A DNA stretch of 59,529 nt from Prevotella sp. CAG:1031 (GTDB lineage Bacteria > Bacteroidota > Bacteroidia > Bacteroidales > Muribaculaceae). A model generated the notes under the pieces. The model was not told the origin of the DNA. It saw nothing but the letters and a program-made list of their open reading frames with translations, and did not search any database. Position numbers and translations under genes: made by a program. Position 1 is the stretch's first letter. Every line of letters starts with the position of its first letter. Location of the stretch: NCBI GenBank assembly GCA_000431215.1, contig HF985602.1, positions 1-59,529 on the forward strand. Direction: 5' to 3'. Shown piece after piece: positions 1-7,851 of the stretch.

Positions 1-728
1 CGGCTGTCGGCATCGACCGCGAGCGGCTGCGTCGGGTGCTCGACATAATCCGGTCGCTGAATCCCAAGCCGGGCAGCGAGGTTGAAAGTGTTCAGGCCGC
101 CGACCGTCTGAGCCATATCACGCCCGATTTTGCCGTTGAGACTGACGGCGAGAGCCTGACAGTGACACTTCTCAACACCACGCCGGAATTGCAGGTCGAG
201 GCTACGTTCGCCGCAGTCGACGATGGGAACAGCAGTTCATCAGCCGATGCATTCATCAGGCGCCAGCGCGACGAGGCCCTCGGATTCATATCCATCCTGA
301 AGCTTCGCCAGCAGACTCTTTTCAGGGTGATGAATGCCATAGCCCGCTTCCAGCATAATTTTTTTCTCACCGGCGACGAATCGAAGCTCCGTCCGATGGT
401 CCTCAAAGACATCAGTCAGTCAACCGGTTACGACACTTCTGTCGTAAGCCGTGCCACTCAGGGCAAATATGTTTTGACTCCATGGGGAATTTTCTCGCTG
501 AAATTTTTCTTCAACGAGCGTTTTAATGATAGCGACGACACTTCCTCGCGCGAAATAATCGCCGCTCTGCGCGAAATTGTCGAAGGCGAAGACCGCCGGC
601 ATCCGCTCAACGACGATGCCGTAGCCGAACAGCTTAGCCGGAGAGGATTCAAAGTGGCACGCCGCACCGTAGCCAAATATCGCGAACAGGCAGGTATCCC
701 CGTTGCACGCCTGCGCCGCGAACTCTAA
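1..728 (+). CDS. rpoN: RNA polymerase sigma-54 factor, C-terminal part (5' end cut by window)
   Basis: Sigma-54 directs RNA polymerase to -24/-12 promoters and needs ATP-driven enhancer-binding activators. The reading frame is open from base 3, so the gene begins upstream of the window; 241 codons are visible. The last third holds the helix-turn-helix region (VLKDISQSTGYDTSVVSR) and, close to the C terminus, the RpoN box ARRTVAKYRE, which reads the -24 element. Both are diagnostic of the family. The GTG at 36 is only an internal codon, not a start. The next gene follows after 18 bases on the same strand, so co-transcription is possible. No sigma-54 activator gene is seen in the window. Confidence 0.95.
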   Translation, partial: AVGIDRERLRRVLDIIRSLNPKPGSEVESVQAADRLSHITPDFAVETDGESLTVTLLNTTPELQVEATFAAVDDGNSSSSADAFIRRQRDEALGFISILKLRQQTLFRVMNAIARFQHNFFLTGDESKLRPMVLKDISQSTGYDTSVVSRATQGKYVLTPWGIFSLKFFFNERFNDSDDTSSREIIAALREIVEGEDRRHPLNDDAVAEQLSRRGFKVARRTVAKYREQAGIPVARLRREL

Positions 729-746
729 CAACAAAACCTGACAACT

Positions 747-1472
747 ATGGATCCCAATTCACCTCTCTACAAAAAAATAAGTCAGATAGCACCGATAGAA
801 ACCGAAGCCCCGTCAGAATCTCCGACACCGGCTCCGCGAAAAAAACGCGAGCATAAGCCGCTTCCCGACTCGATCGCCCATATTCTGTCGCTGGTCTTCT
901 CTCCCATGCTGACGCCGACCTACGGAGTCGCTATAGCTTTCTTCGCCAGTTACCTGGCTATTCTGCCATGGTCGGTCAGACTATCGGTAATCGGAATAGT
1001 GTTCATAATCACCGGCGTTATCCCGATGACAGCCATCTGGGCATTATGGCGGTTCGGATATGTCAAAGATCCGGGTCTGAACAACCGCAGTGAGCGAACA
1101 GTGCCATATATAGTCACCCTCGTCTGCTATCTGGTCTGCGCCTTCTATCTTTATAAAGCACATGCTCCCGAATGGCTCTGGAGCTTCCCCGCAGGAGGTG
1201 CGATAGCCATAGCGATATGCATGCCGGTCAACTTCCGCTGGAAAATCAGCGGCCACATGGCCGGAATGGGCGGAATCGTTGCTGTGGCCTTCCGCATCGC
1301 CGCCGGAAGCTATTATATCTCCGCGATATGGCCGTGGCTCGCAGCAACGGTGATCCTGGCGGGATGCATAGCCACATCGCGTATCATTCTCGGCCGCCAC
1401 ACGTTAATGCAGACAATCGCCGGATTCGCCGTCGGATTCTCCTGCGTCTACATATTGTCGGCAATCGTCTGA
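747..1472 (+). CDS. PAP2-like (phosphatidic acid phosphatase type 2) membrane protein, degenerate active site
   Basis: A 241-residue integral membrane protein with a basic, proline-rich cytoplasmic N terminus (residues 1-45) followed by about six hydrophobic segments. It resembles PAP2-superfamily lipid phosphatases. The SGH motif is present (KISGHMAGMGG), and a motif-3-like stretch SRIILGRHTLMQTIAG keeps the Ser-Arg and the nucleophilic His. The Asp usually four residues after that His is Gln here, and the first motif (normally K-x6-RP) is poorly preserved. Catalysis is therefore doubtful; it may be a divergent or inactive relative. It follows rpoN closely and is convergent with crcB. Confidence 0.75.
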   Translation: MDPNSPLYKKISQIAPIETEAPSESPTPAPRKKREHKPLPDSIAHILSLVFSPMLTPTYGVAIAFFASYLAILPWSVRLSVIGIVFIITGVIPMTAIWALWRFGYVKDPGLNNRSERTVPYIVTLVCYLVCAFYLYKAHAPEWLWSFPAGGAIAIAICMPVNFRWKISGHMAGMGGIVAVAFRIAAGSYYISAIWPWLAATVILAGCIATSRIILGRHTLMQTIAGFAVGFSCVYILSAIV

Positions 1473-1473
1473 C

Positions 1474-1848
1474 TCAGACGCGGGTCAGAACGTGCCCCGC
1501 ATGAGCAAGCAAAAGCCCGACAGCGAAGCTCGCTACCGCATACACGAAGACTATCCAGAAGCGCGAATCGCTGAAAAGCAGATAGTTTTCGTGGGCGAAG
1601 GTCGAGAATGTCGTGAAACCGCCACAGAAACCTGTTATCAGCAGCGCACGCAGTTCGGGCGAGATGTCGACACCGCGCTCGATGAGCCCGAACAGAATCC
1701 CGATAAGAAGACATCCGACGATATTGACAACGAAAGTTCCCCACGGGAAACACCCCGCGGAGTGTTCCGTTATCACGTTACTCAACAGGTAGCGGCAACC
1801 ACCGCCGACCGCGCTTCCGGCCATCACCCACAACAGATTAGCCCACAT
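1474..1848 (-). CDS. crcB: Fluoride channel CrcB/Fluc
   Basis: A 124-residue protein with four hydrophobic helices, the size expected for one subunit of the dual-topology dimeric Fluc channel that exports fluoride across the inner membrane. Hallmarks are GGCRYLLSN near the N terminus, WGTFVVNIVGCLLIG in helix 2, and the phenylalanine-box/sodium-site segment GFCGGFTTFSTF. It is the last gene of a minus-strand operon and starts 7 bases after the flavodoxin-like gene. A ClC-type anion transporter sits three genes upstream in the same operon. I see no fluoride-riboswitch-like structure directly in front of it. Confidence 0.95.
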   Translation of the reverse strand: MWANLLWVMAGSAVGGGCRYLLSNVITEHSAGCFPWGTFVVNIVGCLLIGILFGLIERGVDISPELRALLITGFCGGFTTFSTFAHENYLLFSDSRFWIVFVYAVASFAVGLLLAHAGHVLTRV

Positions 1849-1855
1849 CTTCCCG

Positions 1856-2431
1856 TTATTTAATGATTCGCTTTGCGAGGCGACGCGCCTTAGCGCGGTC
1901 TCTGTCGGTCAACTCAGGATTGGCTGCCGTTCCGCCGCGCTGAATAGTTCCTCTTAGGGCAAAGCCCGAATATTTAAGAATCTCGCTAACGGCCCTCACT
2001 GTTCCCGAACTCTGTCGGAACAGGCGGTTAAAGGGCCAGCGTGTAGTACAGGCCGTTATTATCGCAGCACGCTTTCCTTTCATCAGAGGGCGCGGAAAAC
2101 GCGAGGTCTCTTCCATCATGCCGTAGACAAGGCGGTCGAAAAGGAGTTTGAGAGTGCCGGGCATATTTCCCCAGTAGGTGGGAGCGGCCACTACGACAGC
2201 GTCGGCCCGGCGCATGGCTTCGAGAACTATAAGTGAATCGTCGGGCGCAAGAACACAGCTGTGCGTCGGGCGACACCGCATACATCCCGTGCACGGTGCT
2301 ACTCTCAGCGGCCGGACATCGATTGTCTCGACCTCGGCGCCAAGACTCCGGGCCTCGGCCGAAAATTCGGCGGCGAGTGTAGAGACGGTCCCCTTAGGGC
2401 GCGGCGATGCGTTTAGAACAAGTATTCTCAT
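1856..2431 (-). CDS. NAD(P)H-dependent FMN reductase / flavodoxin-like oxidoreductase
   Basis: A 191-residue flavodoxin-fold protein that probably binds FMN and reduces a small substrate with NAD(P)H. The N-terminal ILVLNASPRPKGTVSTL is the phosphate-binding loop of the family. CTGCMRCRPTHSC is a cysteine-rich segment common in the subgroup related to iron-sulfur flavoproteins. PTYWGNMPGTLKLLFDR is the conserved flavin-contacting region. Its ATG overlaps the NlpC/P60 stop by four bases (ATGA), which suggests translational coupling. The physiological substrate cannot be inferred. Confidence 0.85.
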   Translation of the reverse strand: MRILVLNASPRPKGTVSTLAAEFSAEARSLGAEVETIDVRPLRVAPCTGCMRCRPTHSCVLAPDDSLIVLEAMRRADAVVVAAPTYWGNMPGTLKLLFDRLVYGMMEETSRFPRPLMKGKRAAIITACTTRWPFNRLFRQSSGTVRAVSEILKYSGFALRGTIQRGGTAANPELTDRDRAKARRLAKRIIK

Positions 2432-3297
2432 TTCGGTTCTGTCAGAAGCGGGAGTGCCGGGGTTCCCGACGTGCGCCGCGCAGAAAGGCGCACGCCCGAA
2501 ATAACATCTTTAGCCCCGGAGTCGAGAGCATTGTCGCGCACACGGCCCGAACCGGCATGAATGACACGTCCGTGACCGTCGCAGATCGCCACATGGTTTA
2601 CGCGGCCCGATCCTGAGCGGTCGAGAAAGAGAAGGTCTCCGGCCGAGAGAGCATCGAGAGGCACCTCGTCACCGACCGAAGCCTGCTGCGAGGCATCGCG
2701 CGGCAGAATACGCCCCTGAAGCCAGTAGGCGACTCTGACAAGGCCGGAGCAATCGACTGCCCAGGGCGACATTCCTCCCCAGAGATAAGGCGTTCCCATG
2801 AGCGCACGCGCGGTCTCGACGACTTTGCGCGGCGAGAATGTCTGGCTGCCCCACTCTTCAAGACTCATCATCGCCGCCGGATCAACGATACCGAGCCGTC
2901 CGTCAGGCAGACGGATCATGCCATGGCTTACCTCGACGATGGCCCCCGCCGGAAGCGGAGAGAGAACCGACCCGCGCTCATCGACCATCACGGTTGCGGG
3001 GAGCGCGGTTATGACCATACGCGGAGCCTTGAGCCACGAATCGCGATCGGCCTCGGCGAGCGAGCTTTCGGTCATATAGCCGTGATAGCCGTCGGGAGTT
3101 TCGACGCTCCACCATTCTCCGTCCTTGTCGAGAAGGCGGAGGGGAGTTCCCATGACAGCCTGCGAAACAAGCTCGGCGCTGTTTGCCGGCTCTCCGCGCA
3201 GACACGCCACCGGAATTGCGACAAGTCCGAAATCGGCTGCCGCGAGATTCAATGTTGCCGCAATGACGGCAACGAGAGTGAGGAAAAAGTTTTTCAT
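2428..3297 (-). CDS. Secreted SH3-NlpC/P60 peptidoglycan endopeptidase (YkfC-like)
   Basis: Probable cysteine peptidase cutting gamma-D-glutamyl-diamino acid bonds in cell-wall peptides. The chosen ATG at 3297 gives 289 residues with a clean signal peptide (about 1-21); in-frame starts further upstream lie in the ClC gene and would bury the signal. Two SH3-like segments (about 25-80 and 95-145) precede the NlpC/P60 domain (about 155-289). Catalytic Cys183 lies in AVDCSGLV, His235 in GRVNHVAICD and a third polar residue near His247. The arrangement resembles the Bacillus YkfC family of murein peptide recycling. It starts 13 bases after clc and overlaps the next gene by four bases. Confidence 0.9.
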   Translation of the reverse strand: MKNFFLTLVAVIAATLNLAAADFGLVAIPVACLRGEPANSAELVSQAVMGTPLRLLDKDGEWWSVETPDGYHGYMTESSLAEADRDSWLKAPRMVITALPATVMVDERGSVLSPLPAGAIVEVSHGMIRLPDGRLGIVDPAAMMSLEEWGSQTFSPRKVVETARALMGTPYLWGGMSPWAVDCSGLVRVAYWLQGRILPRDASQQASVGDEVPLDALSAGDLLFLDRSGSGRVNHVAICDGHGRVIHAGSGRVRDNALDSGAKDVISGVRLSARRTSGTPALPLLTEPK

Positions 3298-3310
3298 TCT
3301 TGAAATTGGG

Positions 3311-5098
3311 TCAGTCATCGCTATAGTGCCGGAGCACACGACGGTAGGAATTGAATATCTTTGATTTCGACACGAACCCGACATATATGCCTTCACCGTC
3401 GACTACGGGCAGATTCCACGCTCCAGTGTCGTCGAAGGTATTCATGACCTGCTCCATGCTGTCGCCGAGGGTTATCTTTGCGGGAGGTGCGGTCATGAAC
3501 TTAGCCACACGCATCCGGCGGTAGAGATCCGTGCGGAACATTATGTTGCGGATGTCGTCGAGGACAACGATACCGAGAAGCCGTCCGCGTTCATCAAGAA
3601 CCGGAAACAGGTTTCGCGTCGAGCGCGCTATGGTGTCGACCATTTCTTTAAGGCACATATCCGGACTGACAGGCAGACAGTCGCGCTCTATGACATTGTC
3701 CATTTTCAACAGAGTCAGAACGGCTTTGTCCTTATGGTGGGTCAGCAGCTCGCCACGGCGGGCAAGTCGGGCCGTGTAGATGCTGTAAGGCATAAACATC
3801 TTGGTTGTGCCGTAACTGATACAGGCCACTATAAGCAGCGGAAGCAGCAGATCATAGCCGCCGGTCAGTTCGGCGGTGAGGAATATCGACATCAGAGGCG
3901 CATGCATGACACCGGCCATCACGCCTGCCATGCCCATGAGCGCAAAGTTTTTCAGCGACAGGTCAAGTCCGAAGAGTGTGTTGAGCAGGTAAGCGAAGAA
4001 GAAACCCGACAGACAGCCGACATAGAGCGACGGGGCGAAGGTGCCACCGACACCCCCTGAGCCGTTAGTAGCCGAGGTAGCGAATCCTTTCATCAGTATT
4101 ATCGCACCGATAAAGAGCAGTATTATCCAGACATTCATTCGGTCGGGATAGAACAGACTTCGCTGCACGATTGTCGACGGATCGCCGTTGAGAAGCTGGA
4201 CTATCGATTCATAGCCTTCGCCATAAAGCGGCGGGAAAAGGAACACCAGACACGAAAGGATAGCCCCGCCTACGGCAAACCGGGCCCAGGGCGATTTCAT
4301 CCGCTTGAACATCGTCTCCATCATGCCCATGACCTTTGTGAAGTAGATCGACACCGCACAGCAGAAAAGTCCGAGAATAATCACGAATGGAATACGCTCC
4401 ATCATGAACGGCTCGCTCTGCACAAAGAAAAACTCAAAATTCAGACCTGTGAAGGTATAGGCAATCGTAGCCGCCGCTATCGAAGATATCAGAAGAGGCA
4501 TGACCGACATCGCCGTAAGATCAAGCATCAGAATCTCGAGGGTGAAAAGCATTCCCGCTATCGGAGCCTTGAAGATTCCGGCTATGCCCGCTGCCGCACC
4601 GCAGCCGACCAGAATCATAAGTATTCGCGGCGACATCCTGAACAGTGAGCCGAGATTCGAGCCTATCGCCGCGCCGGTATAGACGATCGGGCCTTCGGCT
4701 CCGACGCTGCCGCCAAAACCAATGGTTATCGACGATCCGACTATCGACGAGTAGATATTATGCCTCTTGAGGCGGCTCTTTTTCTGAGAGATGGCATAAA
4801 GGACACGGGTAACGCCATGGCTTATGTTATCGCGGACTACATAACGCACGTAAAGCGACGCCAGCAGCACACCGGCAACCGGGTAAATGAAAAACATGAA
4901 GTTTGCCTCGGTCAGGCTGTCGCCCGAAGTCAGCAGTCCCGAAATGAGATGGATGAGGCCTTTGAGCAGCACGGCGGCGAATCCGCCCGCTATGCCTGTC
5001 AGCAAGGCCAGAAAAAGCACAAACGTGCGTTCCGACAGATGCTTCTCGCGCCAAAGGAGCAGCTTCATGAATGAATCGTGAAATCTGATGCCTGCCAT
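3311..5098 (-). CDS. ClC-family chloride channel/antiporter with C-terminal CBS pair
   Basis: A 595-residue polytopic anion transporter. The selectivity-filter segment GSVGAEGPIVYTG carries the gating glutamate (Glu135), and GGVGGTFAPSLYVG matches the GxFxP filter motif. The first filter motif, GSGIP in the model enzymes, is replaced by NISHGV, as in some divergent prokaryotic ClCs. Two CBS domains occupy roughly residues 460-590 (VIERDCLPVS onward, then KFMTAPPAKITLGDSMEQV) and usually bind adenine nucleotides. Presence of the gating Glu favours an anion/proton exchanger over a pure channel (inference). It starts 5 bases after the sugar transferase. Met11 (5068) is an alternative start. Confidence 0.93.
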   Translation of the reverse strand: MAGIRFHDSFMKLLLWREKHLSERTFVLFLALLTGIAGGFAAVLLKGLIHLISGLLTSGDSLTEANFMFFIYPVAGVLLASLYVRYVVRDNISHGVTRVLYAISQKKSRLKRHNIYSSIVGSSITIGFGGSVGAEGPIVYTGAAIGSNLGSLFRMSPRILMILVGCGAAAGIAGIFKAPIAGMLFTLEILMLDLTAMSVMPLLISSIAAATIAYTFTGLNFEFFFVQSEPFMMERIPFVIILGLFCCAVSIYFTKVMGMMETMFKRMKSPWARFAVGGAILSCLVFLFPPLYGEGYESIVQLLNGDPSTIVQRSLFYPDRMNVWIILLFIGAIILMKGFATSATNGSGGVGGTFAPSLYVGCLSGFFFAYLLNTLFGLDLSLKNFALMGMAGVMAGVMHAPLMSIFLTAELTGGYDLLLPLLIVACISYGTTKMFMPYSIYTARLARRGELLTHHKDKAVLTLLKMDNVIERDCLPVSPDMCLKEMVDTIARSTRNLFPVLDERGRLLGIVVLDDIRNIMFRTDLYRRMRVAKFMTAPPAKITLGDSMEQVMNTFDDTGAWNLPVVDGEGIYVGFVSKSKIFNSYRRVLRHYSDD

Positions 5099-5103
5099 AA
5101 CGG

Positions 5104-6528
5104 TTATATTCCGCGACCGGTTACGACGGTACGCACTGTATAGAAAAGTATCTTTATATCAATGCCTATTGACATATTCTCGAGATAAAGAAGATCATAT
5201 TTCATACGCTCTATCATCTCGTCGACATTTGTGGCATAGCCGAATTTGACCATACCCCATGAGGTTATGCCGGGTCTGACGCTGTGGAGCAGAGCATAAT
5301 AGGGTTCGCGCTCTATCAGACGGCTTACGAAATACTCGCGTTCGGGACGCGGCCCGACGATCGACATGTCGCCGCGCACTACGTTCCAGAAGTTCGGCAG
5401 CTCGTCGAGGCGGTATTTGCGGATAAAACGGCCAACCGAAGTAATGCGGCTGTCGCCGGGGCCCGATGAGAGCGCCGGACCGGCAGCCTCGGCGTCGGTA
5501 CGCATCGACCGGAACTTGATGATATCGAACGGACGGCGGTGATAGCCCAGCCGCCGCTGACGGTAGAACACAGGCCCGGGCGAGTCAAGTTTAACGGCAA
5601 GGGCGACCGCCGCGAGAACCGGCGACAATACGACAAGCGCCAGCGAGGCAAACAGCAGATCGCTGACACGCTTCACGTTGAGCATACCCGCCGAGAGATG
5701 GGGAGTTGAAATGTCAACTAGTGCCTCGCCCGACACGTTGGTGAAGCGCGGAATGCCAGCCACGCCGCGGCGCCCTATCTCAGGCCGCACTCTTACAGGC
5801 AGGTCAAGCGCCATAAGGGTTCCGAGCAATCCGGGTGTGTCGAGAATGTCAGGGTCGTCACTGACGATGATGAGACTCTTTATTTTCTTTTCGCGAATAA
5901 CTTCCGACAGAGCGTCAAGGGGCCACACAGGCCTGCGCCCCGGAGCCCGCTGACCGTCTCCGAGGTCGACGAAACCGCATATATCAAAGCCCATCGGCTT
6001 CGGCAGGCTGTCGAGGCGGCGTGCGAAAGAGCGGGCGGCGGAGGTGGCGCCGAGAATCAGCGTCGGCACAGTCCATAGGCGCTTCTGAATCAGCCGGGCG
6101 GTATATGTCGATATAATCAGGCGCCCGATGCTCATCGCAACACATACGAGGCCGAAAAGTATCGCCAGAAGCTCGTAGTTCCAGCGGCGGCGCGGTAGAG
6201 TGTCGTTGAGCATCGCCAGAAAAAAGAACACCAGAGTCGCTATCAGCGCTACCAGCGCCGAGTCGCCGATAGCCTTAAGGCGCGACATGAACATCGGCTC
6301 AGTGTAAAAGCCCGACAGCCACGACAGGCCGACAGCCATAGTCGGAAACAGAATGAGTTCGGCGAGTAGCGTCGGCGAAGTGATGAACCAGCTGAAAATC
6401 TGCAACTCGGGCTTCAGATAAGCCTGAAGATAAACGAAACGGATATAGTTGAACAGAAAAAAAGCCGCGGCAACCGTCAGCCAGTCGGTGACGATATAGG
6501 TCAGACGTATGCGTGAGGCGACGGTCAT
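5104..6528 (-). CDS. Polyprenyl glycosylphosphotransferase (WcaJ/undecaprenyl-phosphate sugar-1-P transferase type)
   Basis: Transfers a sugar 1-phosphate from a nucleotide sugar to undecaprenyl phosphate, the first step of exopolysaccharide or O-unit assembly. 474 residues: four to five N-terminal transmembrane helices, a CoA-binding-like domain (about 145-270), then the bacterial sugar transferase domain (about 285-474). Motifs include GPVFYRQRRLG, IIKFRSMRTDAE and the catalytic region DELPNFWNVVRGDMSIVGPR with the Asp-Glu pair. It overlaps tsaC by four bases (ATGA). No other capsule genes adjoin it, so it is an orphan initiator, and its sugar specificity is unknown. Confidence 0.92.
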   Translation of the reverse strand: MTVASRIRLTYIVTDWLTVAAAFFLFNYIRFVYLQAYLKPELQIFSWFITSPTLLAELILFPTMAVGLSWLSGFYTEPMFMSRLKAIGDSALVALIATLVFFFLAMLNDTLPRRRWNYELLAILFGLVCVAMSIGRLIISTYTARLIQKRLWTVPTLILGATSAARSFARRLDSLPKPMGFDICGFVDLGDGQRAPGRRPVWPLDALSEVIREKKIKSLIIVSDDPDILDTPGLLGTLMALDLPVRVRPEIGRRGVAGIPRFTNVSGEALVDISTPHLSAGMLNVKRVSDLLFASLALVVLSPVLAAVALAVKLDSPGPVFYRQRRLGYHRRPFDIIKFRSMRTDAEAAGPALSSGPGDSRITSVGRFIRKYRLDELPNFWNVVRGDMSIVGPRPEREYFVSRLIEREPYYALLHSVRPGITSWGMVKFGYATNVDEMIERMKYDLLYLENMSIGIDIKILFYTVRTVVTGRGI

Positions 6529-7103
6529 TTCCTGATAAACACTAATTCGCCGCCGGCGGCTATTTTAACTATGCGCGAAGGGGCATGAGGCTCGGCTTCG
6601 TCGCGTCCATATCCGGCGACATAATCGACTGCGTCGAGTATTTCGCCTGAAATGTCGGAAAAACGGGCCGGAGTCGGCTCGCCGCTGACATTCGCCGATG
6701 TAGACACCAACGGACGTCCGAGCCGTCGGCAAAGCTGCTGCGAGAAAGGCTCGCGGGTCATCCTGATAGCGGCACTGCCGTCGGCGGCGAGCATCTCGGG
6801 AGCCAGCCCGCGCGGATGTTCGAAAATAACGGTTGTCGGGCGATCGGAGCGCACGAGCTCTCTGATCTCCGCCGACAGCGGGCCGACGACCGCCTCAAGC
6901 ATCTCTTCGTCGGCAACGAGAGAGATCAGAGCCTTGGCGTCGCTGCGGCGTTTTATGGCGAATACCTTCTCTACAGAGCCGCTGTCAGACGAGTCGCAGC
7001 CGATACCCCACACCGTGTCGGTAGGATATGCGATGACACCGCCCCGACTGACGACGTCGGCACAGCGCAGCAGCTCATTTTCGAAAAAGGTCTTCCTATC
7101 CAT
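6525..7103 (-). CDS. tsaC: L-threonylcarbamoyladenylate synthase (TsaC/YrdC)
   Basis: Makes threonylcarbamoyl-AMP from threonine, bicarbonate and ATP, the first step of t6A37 formation in ANN-decoding tRNAs. YPTDTVWGIGCDSSD at residues 26-40 is the classic YrdC signature; KRRSDAKALISL and STSANVSGEP complete the substrate pocket. I start it at ATG 7103 (192 residues, normal for the family). The longer open frame to 7235 adds a non-homologous tail and would place the start upstream of a good promoter (TTG-N20-TAGCTTTG). It leads a six-gene minus operon. A second YrdC-domain gene lies at 15610-16224. Confidence 0.93.
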   Translation of the reverse strand: MDRKTFFENELLRCADVVSRGGVIAYPTDTVWGIGCDSSDSGSVEKVFAIKRRSDAKALISLVADEEMLEAVVGPLSAEIRELVRSDRPTTVIFEHPRGLAPEMLAADGSAAIRMTREPFSQQLCRRLGRPLVSTSANVSGEPTPARFSDISGEILDAVDYVAGYGRDEAEPHAPSRIVKIAAGGELVFIRK

Positions 7104-7111
7104 ATTCGCTA

Positions 7112-7142
7112 CAAAGCTACAGAAAAAACCTGAGAAGTCCAA
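7112..7142 (-). promoter_or_regulatory. Predicted promoter of the tsaC operon
   Basis: On the minus strand TTG (7142-7140), a 20-base spacer and TAGCTTTG (7119-7112) match the Bacteroidetes primary-sigma consensus TTTG-N19/20-TAnnTTTG. The expected start falls about 4-7 bases after the box, nearly on the tsaC ATG at 7103, so the message would be leaderless or almost so. Confidence 0.6.
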
Positions 7143-7254
7143 CAGCCAGATTTGAACATAAGCGATATGCTCTATTGTTATCGAAGGCATGAAAACATCT
7201 GGACTGAAATCATGAAATTTACGTCGGTTCCGCATTTATGTAAAATAATTATCA

Positions 7255-7262
7255 TATTTTTG
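7255..7262 (+). promoter_or_regulatory. Predicted -7 element of the GNAT gene
   Basis: TATTTTTG fits TAnnTTTG and lies 22 bases before the ATG at 7285 in an AT-rich stretch. No convincing -33 TTTG is present at the standard distance. Confidence 0.4.
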
Positions 7263-7284
7263 TATTGCAATTTATAAGAGCTAT

Positions 7285-7842
7285 ATGATTGAAACAGAAA
7301 GACTGATACTGCGTCCGTGGCAGGAATCAGAAGCAGAAATATTATACCGTTATGCGAGCGATCCGGCCATAGGGCCGGTCGCAGGATGGGCACCGCATAC
7401 TTCTGTGGAGAATAGTCTTGAAATAATCAGGACTGTATTTGCCGCGCCGGAGACATACGCGGTCGTTCTGAAAGAAATCGGTGAACCGATAGTCAGTTGC
7501 GGCATCATGTTTGCCGACGGTCTTCATTCCGCCAACATGAACGATTGCGAGGCTGAGATCGGCTATTGGATCGGCAAGCCCTATTGGGGACAAGGCATGA
7601 TTCCTGAAGCAGTAAGGGCTTTGCTGTCGCGGAGTTTCAAAGAGCTACGACTCAACACTGTATGGTGTGGATATTACGACGGAAATATCAAGTCGAAACG
7701 TGTCTGTGAGAAGTGCGGATTTAAATATCACCATACTGACAGCGACATAGAATCGCCTCTCGGAGACAAACGCACCGAACATTTCTACAACATGACAAAG
7801 GAGGATTATAATACCATGAACATGACGTTCATGATTCGTTAG
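7285..7842 (+). CDS. GNAT family N-acetyltransferase (RimJ/RimL type)
   Basis: A 185-residue acetyl-CoA-dependent N-acetyltransferase. It opens with the family signature ETERLILRPWQESEAE. IGYWIGKPYWGQGMIPEAVRALL supplies the Q/RxxGxG/A-like acetyl-CoA loop (here WGQGMI), and GYYDGNIKSKRVCEKCGFKY is the typical C-terminal N-x-x-S-xx-x-xEKxGF segment. The acceptor is unknown; relatives acetylate ribosomal proteins or small amines. It is a single-gene unit between two minus-strand operons. Its lower GC content and weaker codon bias than its neighbours could point to a later arrival, but that is weak evidence. Confidence 0.9.
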   Translation: MIETERLILRPWQESEAEILYRYASDPAIGPVAGWAPHTSVENSLEIIRTVFAAPETYAVVLKEIGEPIVSCGIMFADGLHSANMNDCEAEIGYWIGKPYWGQGMIPEAVRALLSRSFKELRLNTVWCGYYDGNIKSKRVCEKCGFKYHHTDSDIESPLGDKRTEHFYNMTKEDYNTMNMTFMIR

Positions 7843-7851
7843 TACCAACTC

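Noticed and set aside
1474..1860. Fluoride riboswitch in front of crcB
   Set aside because: crcB is 7 bases after the previous gene, leaving no room, and no matching structure is seen at the operon promoter.
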